Shown here in pieces: positions 59,996 to 64,000 of a DNA stretch of 64,000 bases; position 1 is the stretch's first letter; every line of letters starts with the position of its first letter. This DNA is from Bacillota bacterium. GTDB taxonomy: Bacteria; Bacillota; Clostridia; Lachnospirales; Lachnospiraceae. The position numbers were made by a program, and so were the translations under genes. The notes under the pieces are model-generated. The model had not been told where the DNA came from. It did not search any database and was given only the letters and a program-made list of their open reading frames with translations. Where the stretch lies: the NCBI GenBank assembly GCA_023411555.1, contig JAEYOQ010000058.1, forward strand, positions 1 to 64,000, given 5' to 3'.

Positions 59996-61267
59996 CTAGA
60001 CTTCTTCAATGGCTTTTCCGATATCATTTCTCATATATTTATTCTCGAAGTCAATCCATTCTACAGCCTCATAAGCCTTTTTCCTCGCTTCTTGCAAATT
60101 CTTGCCGGTAGCTGTAACTCCTAGGACTCTTCCTCCGTTGGTAACAATCGCAGAGTCCACTCTCTTTGTTCCAGCATGGAAGACAAAATAATCTGTCTTA
60201 TTTAAGAAACGATCAAGACCAGCGATTGGATATCCCTTGGCATATTGCTCCGGGTAGCCGTCAGAGGCAAGAACTACGCATACTGCTGCATTGTCCTCAA
60301 AGGTAAGGTTGATTTTATCTAATCTTCCATCGATACAAGCCTCAAATATCTCAATGATATCATTCTTCATTCGCGGAAGTACAACCTGGGTTTCAGGGTC
60401 TCCAAAGCGAGCATTATATTCCAACACCTTGGGACCATCCTTGGTCAGCATCAGACCTACAAATAATATTCCAACAAAAGCTCTGCCCTCCGCCTTCATG
60501 GCATCCAAGGTAGGCTGATAGATGAACCTTCTGCAATAATCATCTATCTCCTTGGTGTATAAAGGGCTGGGCGAAAAGGTTCCCATTCCGCCGGTGTTAA
60601 GGCCCTGATCTCCATCCTTTGCTCTCTTGTGGTCCTGGGCACTGGTCATAGGTAGAATATGAGTGCCGTCGCAAAAGGCAAGCACGGATACTTCACGACC
60701 AGTCATATATTCTTCTATCACAAGCTTATCTCCAGCGACACCAAAGTGCTTATCCTCCATAATCTGCTTCACACCCTGTACCGCCTCCTCATAGCTGTCA
60801 CAAATCAAAACACCCTTTCCAAGAGCCAGACCATCCGCCTTTAATACGATAGGGAAGCTTACGGTCCTTAGGTATTGAATAGCCTTCTCTGGAGTCTCAA
60901 AGGTTTCATATGCCGCAGAAGGAATATTGTATTTCTTCATCAAATCCTTGGAAAATGCCTTGGAGCCCTCTATGATGGCAGCCTTTTTTACAGGACCGAA
61001 GATACGCAGTCCACGCCCTGTAAATACATCCACCACACCACCTACTAGGGAATCTTCTGGACCTACCACAGTTAGCCCAACGCCTTCCCTCTGTGCAAAA
61101 TCGGCCAATGCCTCATAATCGTTTACCTGGATATCAATACACTCTGCTAGCTCTGCAATTCCTGCATTACCGGGAGCACAATAAAGCTTTTCTACCTTGG
61201 GACTCTGTGATATCTTTTGTACAATTGCATGTTCTCTTCCGCCGCTACCAATGACTAAAACCTTCAT
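59996..61267 (-). CDS. purD: phosphoribosylamine--glycine ligase
   Basis: This ATP-grasp enzyme of about 423 residues makes glycinamide ribonucleotide in purine synthesis. It begins MKVLVIGSGGREHAIVQKIS and shows FSKDLMKKYNIPSAAYETF, FPIVLKADGLALGKGVLIC, the TSAQDHKRAKDGDQGLNTGG, then MGTFSPSP motif and EYNARFGDPETQVVLPRM. The ATG at 61267 has GGAGG eleven bases upstream; the frame is open from 61291. It follows purM-purN by 159 bp in the same direction. Confidence 0.95.
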   Translation of the reverse strand: MKVLVIGSGGREHAIVQKISQSPKVEKLYCAPGNAGIAELAECIDIQVNDYEALADFAQREGVGLTVVGPEDSLVGGVVDVFTGRGLRIFGPVKKAAIIEGSKAFSKDLMKKYNIPSAAYETFETPEKAIQYLRTVSFPIVLKADGLALGKGVLICDSYEEAVQGVKQIMEDKHFGVAGDKLVIEEYMTGREVSVLAFCDGTHILPMTSAQDHKRAKDGDQGLNTGGMGTFSPSPLYTKEIDDYCRRFIYQPTLDAMKAEGRAFVGILFVGLMLTKDGPKVLEYNARFGDPETQVVLPRMKNDIIEIFEACIDGRLDKINLTFEDNAAVCVVLASDGYPEQYAKGYPIAGLDRFLNKTDYFVFHAGTKRVDSAIVTNGGRVLGVTATGKNLQEARKKAYEAVEWIDFENKYMRNDIGKAIEEV

Positions 61268-61426
61268 CCTCTTATCCTCCATACTAATCATCCCTTCTGC
61301 CGCGAACCCGCGAGATTGGGCAGTAACACAAATCAGCTGATCTATTCACTCAATTCATATAACATGTACAAAAAACAGAGAGCAGGATTCACTACAACCA
61401 AATCTGCCATCTGTTTTCCATTTATC

Positions 61427-62053
61427 TTAATTGATTCGTTTCACGATATTATTCTCTATCGTCAGTCTGTTCTCAGCAATCAGTCGGATTGCTTCCGGAA
61501 GCAGCTCCCACTCCGCTTGCTCCATCACTCTTTGCTGCAGAATCTGTGGTGTGTCGCCCTCCTCTACTGCAACCGCCTTCTGCGAAATGATCGGCCCCGT
61601 ATCGGTTCCTTCGTCCACAAAATGCACAGTAGCACCAGTTACCTTCACACCACGGGCGATTACCGCCTCATGTACCTTCAGTCCATAATAGCCCTCTCCG
61701 CAAAAGGAGGGTATCAGTGATGGATGAATGTTAATAATCCGGCCCGAATAAGCCTTAACTACATTCTCCGGAAGAATAAGCAGACATCCTGCCAATACCA
61801 CCAAATCCACATGATAACAATCAAGAATACGGAGTAAAGCCTCATCAAACAGCTCTTTGCTAGCATACTCCTTCTTAACAATTATCTCCGTAGGAATCCC
61901 ATTCTGCTTTGCTCTCTCTAGTGCATATACATCCCGCTTATTACTGATCACGACCTCAACACTCACACCGGGTAGCCTGCCCTGCTTTATCTGATCAAGC
62001 AGTGCCTGAAGATTCGTACCTCCACCGGACACAAGAACCGCTAGCTTTAGCAT
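61427..62053 (-). CDS. purN: phosphoribosylglycinamide formyltransferase
   Basis: The 208-residue enzyme transfers formyl from 10-formyl-THF to GAR. It shows LAVLVSGGGTNLQALLDQI, VVISNKRDVYALERAKQNGI, the catalytic region LAGCLLILPENVVKAYSGRI, then INIHPSLIPSFCGEGYYGL, and TGATVHFVDEGTDTGPIISQ. Its start overlaps the purM end by 7 bp, so the two are coupled. Confidence 0.95.
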   Translation of the reverse strand: MLKLAVLVSGGGTNLQALLDQIKQGRLPGVSVEVVISNKRDVYALERAKQNGIPTEIIVKKEYASKELFDEALLRILDCYHVDLVVLAGCLLILPENVVKAYSGRIINIHPSLIPSFCGEGYYGLKVHEAVIARGVKVTGATVHFVDEGTDTGPIISQKAVAVEEGDTPQILQQRVMEQAEWELLPEAIRLIAENRLTIENNIVKRIN

Positions 62054-63072
62054 AAGGTTACTCCTCTCACGCCATCCACGGTCTCGCCGACTACAAAAGC
62101 CTTCTCTCCGGCATCACCGAGTAGTTTAAGCGCCCTATCTACTTCCTTACTATCAACGGCTATCAGCATTCCGATTCCCATGTTATAGGTATTATACATA
62201 ACCTGTTCTTCAATATTCCCATCCTTTGAGAGCATATGGAAGATCGGAGGAATCTCATAGCTATCCCTTTTCACCATAGCATGTATGCCTTCCGGAAGCA
62301 TTCTGGGAATATTCTCATAAAAGCCCCCTCCCGTTATATGGCTACAGGCCTTTATCCCAACCTCACCCTTCTTTAAGCTCTCTAAGGCTTTCACATAAAT
62401 CCTTGTAGGAGTAAGTAATGCCTCCCCTAAGGTACTACCAAGCGCTTCGTAGTACATGTTCAGCTTCTCTCTCTTCATATCAAATACTTTTCTTACCAGC
62501 GAATATCCATTACTATGGATACCGGAAGAAGTTATTCCGATCAAGGTATCACCCTTCTTCACATCGGCTCCGGTTATCATCTGCTTCTGGTCGATTATGC
62601 CGACAGCAAAGCCTGCCAAATCATATTCATCCTCCGGATAAAAGCCTGGCATCTCTGCAGTCTCACCACCGATTAGGGCAGCACCGGCCTGTTTACACCC
62701 TTCCGCTACACCTTTTACTATAGTTGCAATCTTCTCCGGCTCATTCTTACCACAAGCGATATAATCCAAGAAAAATAGAGGCTGAGCACCTGCACAAGCA
62801 ATATCATTCACACACATAGCTACACAGTCGATCCCAATGGTATCATGTTTGTCCAAAAGAAACGCTAGTTTAAGCTTTGTGCCAACACCATCGGTACCGG
62901 ATATTAAGGTAGGTTGCTCCATGCTCTTGAAGCCCTCCAGAGAAAATGCACCGGAGAAACCTCCTATTCCCCCCAGGACCTCCTTACGCATCGTACCCTT
63001 GATATGCTCCTTCATCAGGTCCACCGCCTTATATCCGGCTTCAATATCCACTCCTGCCTTCTTATAATCCAT
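62047..63072 (-). CDS. purM: phosphoribosylformylglycinamidine cyclo-ligase
   Basis: The AIR synthetase has about 341 residues. It begins MDYKKAGVDIEAGYKAVDLM and contains LISGTDGVGTKLKLAFLLDK, VAMCVNDIACAGAQPLFFLD, AALIGGETAEMPGFY and ITGGGFYENIPRMLP, the standard PurM motifs. The ATG at 63072 is well spaced from GGAGGT; an alternative TTG at 63087 lies within that site. It is the first gene of purM-purN(-purD). Confidence 0.95.
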   Translation of the reverse strand: MDYKKAGVDIEAGYKAVDLMKEHIKGTMRKEVLGGIGGFSGAFSLEGFKSMEQPTLISGTDGVGTKLKLAFLLDKHDTIGIDCVAMCVNDIACAGAQPLFFLDYIACGKNEPEKIATIVKGVAEGCKQAGAALIGGETAEMPGFYPEDEYDLAGFAVGIIDQKQMITGADVKKGDTLIGITSSGIHSNGYSLVRKVFDMKREKLNMYYEALGSTLGEALLTPTRIYVKALESLKKGEVGIKACSHITGGGFYENIPRMLPEGIHAMVKRDSYEIPPIFHMLSKDGNIEEQVMYNTYNMGIGMLIAVDSKEVDRALKLLGDAGEKAFVVGETVDGVRGVTLC

Positions 63073-63303
63073 CTGCTCTACCTCCAATTTCGACTAGCCT
63101 TATATCCAAATTGATTCAACCTCTAGCTCAATCATAACAATCATTTTATGCTCACATTTTAGCATATTTTCATATGTTTGTCCTCGGTTTATTTCTTATA
63201 CAATTCATTAGCCAACCTAATATATAACCCCATATATATTAGCAAAACTTTTAACCAAAATCCGGTCCCCATAAATAGAGTGCACATTAGTTTAAGATAT
63301 GAG
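63073..63303. other. upstream region of purM
   Basis: AT-rich, gene-free DNA that should contain the purM promoter. No purine riboswitch-like structure or clear -35/-10 pair was found by eye. Confidence 0.5.
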
Positions 63304-63364
63304 TAACAGCATCCCATACCGGATAATCTCATTTAGCGAGATTATCCGGTATGGGATGCTGTTA
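63304..63364. terminator. very long perfect hairpin terminator
   Basis: The 27-bp arms 63304-63330 and 63338-63364 (beginning TAACAGCATCCCATACCGG) are perfectly complementary around ATTTAGC. It ends the ABC permease gene that stops at 63435. No strong U-run is present beyond mixed T-rich flanks. Confidence 0.7.
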
Positions 63365-63434
63365 TTCTTATATTTATTCAATATCTGCTTTTTTGAAACA
63401 TGCACTTCCTATTACATGACGAACGTTCCATCGC

Positions 63435-64000
63435 TTACGCACATCCAAAAGCAGCAAATCGCTTCTTACCATAGGTTAGAACTAATACATATAAACCGAC
63501 ATTAATTCCTATCATTACAGCGATATAACCAAGATATGCAATCATCATACTCGGAATTATAGCCATAAGAATAAATTGAAGCACAACAATACCAAGGGAT
63601 GAGAAAATCGTAATCGTTGCTGCGGCACTCTGTTTTATTACTACTGCCTCATTACTCCAATTAAAATTGGGTAGGAGCAAATTAATCAATAATCCAAGCA
63701 GGGAAATAAATACAGAACATACTGCAGTAATGATAACCATAAGTACGGTAATAAGCACCCCTGCCTTCAGAGCGATACCAAGTATCACCGCATCAATGAG
63801 TGCGGGTGACAGTACGGTCAAATTAACATATATTTTCGCCAGATAAATCGTCTTCGGTTCGACCGGTAAGGATTTGATAATCCATAGGTTCTTCCCTTCA
63901 ATCGACATGGAAGACGATGTAGTACAGCACATCATTACACAGAAGGAGATAATCGTCGGTCCGATACCGGCCATCATATTAGTCGGCAGTTCCTCTCCGA
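63435..64000 (-). CDS. putative ABC exporter permease, partial (N-terminus outside the window)
   Basis: The frame is open to the window edge, so only the C-terminal 188 residues are seen. SSSMSIEGKNLWIIKSLPVE, then PKTIYLAKIYVNL is typical of the large ABC-2-like permease subunits of clostridia. At least four hydrophobic segments follow (including AVILGIALKAGVLITVLMVI and VLQFILMAIIPSMMIAYLGY). An ATPase gene is expected upstream, beyond the edge. The substrate is unknown. Confidence 0.72.
   Translation of the reverse strand, partial: GEELPTNMMAGIGPTIISFCVMMCCTTSSSMSIEGKNLWIIKSLPVEPKTIYLAKIYVNLTVLSPALIDAVILGIALKAGVLITVLMVIITAVCSVFISLLGLLINLLLPNFNWSNEAVVIKQSAAATITIFSSLGIVVLQFILMAIIPSMMIAYLGYIAVMIGINVGLYVLVLTYGKKRFAAFGCA

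Noticed and set aside
63073..63303. Purine riboswitch upstream of purM.
   Set aside because: The conserved purine aptamer core and a following terminator were not found.

Overview
The window looks like chromosome of a low-GC, anaerobic, plant- or glycan-degrading clostridium of the Lachnospiraceae, probably near the Clostridium (Lachnoclostridium) phytofermentans group. This is inferred from gene content: carbohydrate ABC transporters of the SBP-MalF-MalG type each with its own AraC regulator, a GH112 galactoside phosphorylase, ECF sigma/DUF4179 pairs, an mcsA-mcsB-clpC cluster headed by a GntR regulator, and long SH3/cadherin-like surface proteins. No 16S gene is present, so the species is not fixed.

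Layout. 0.2-9.4 kb: a secreted LamG protein, an AraC regulator, a CPBP protease, decayed phage or integrative-element scraps, a 32-residue holin-like toxin with an overlapping antisense RNA (a type I toxin-antitoxin candidate), a GntR/ABC operon of YtrA type and a secreted CAP protein. Related hairpin repeats are strewn between these genes. 9.6-13.6 kb: a chemoreceptor and a TetR/aldo-keto reductase pair sharing one operator. 13.6-20.4 kb: a GH36 alpha-galactosidase with its ABC importer and AraC regulator. 20.4-27.7 kb: two ECF sigma/anti-sigma pairs flank an XRE gene cut by a deletion and a TetR-coaB-coaC-ECF transporter operon for CoA synthesis. 27.9-34.7 kb: GH112 phosphorylase, ABC importer and AraC regulator. 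34.8-39.1 kb: an ABC-F ATPase behind a terminator-like leader, then an 84-bp tandem repeat, a 296-nt foldback and a DDE transposase.

39.4-48 kb: tRNA-Gly, an AraC/GyrI-like regulator, an Fe-S aldo-keto reductase, a complete group II intron that appears to be of class C (42105-44023), and a decayed prophage whose ends seem to be tRNA-Trp (47916-47988) and a 17-bp copy of its 3' end (44069-44085). The intron sits just past a terminator hairpin next to that copy. Two broken copies of a lysis module remain inside the prophage, along with one intact secreted Ig-like protein.

48-64 kb: core genes, nearly all on the minus strand: radA with two small unknown genes, the gntR-mcsA-mcsB-clpC stress cluster, a membrane-anchored cohesin-like protein, a 930-residue SH3/glucosaminidase-like wall protein, purM-purN-purD, and a partial ABC permease at the right edge.

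Themes: sugar uptake coupled to intracellular cleavage or phosphorolysis, local one-component regulators whose operators can often be read from the DNA, and repeated small hairpin modules at gene ends. All positions were read by eye. Family names rest on recognised motifs and not on database searches.
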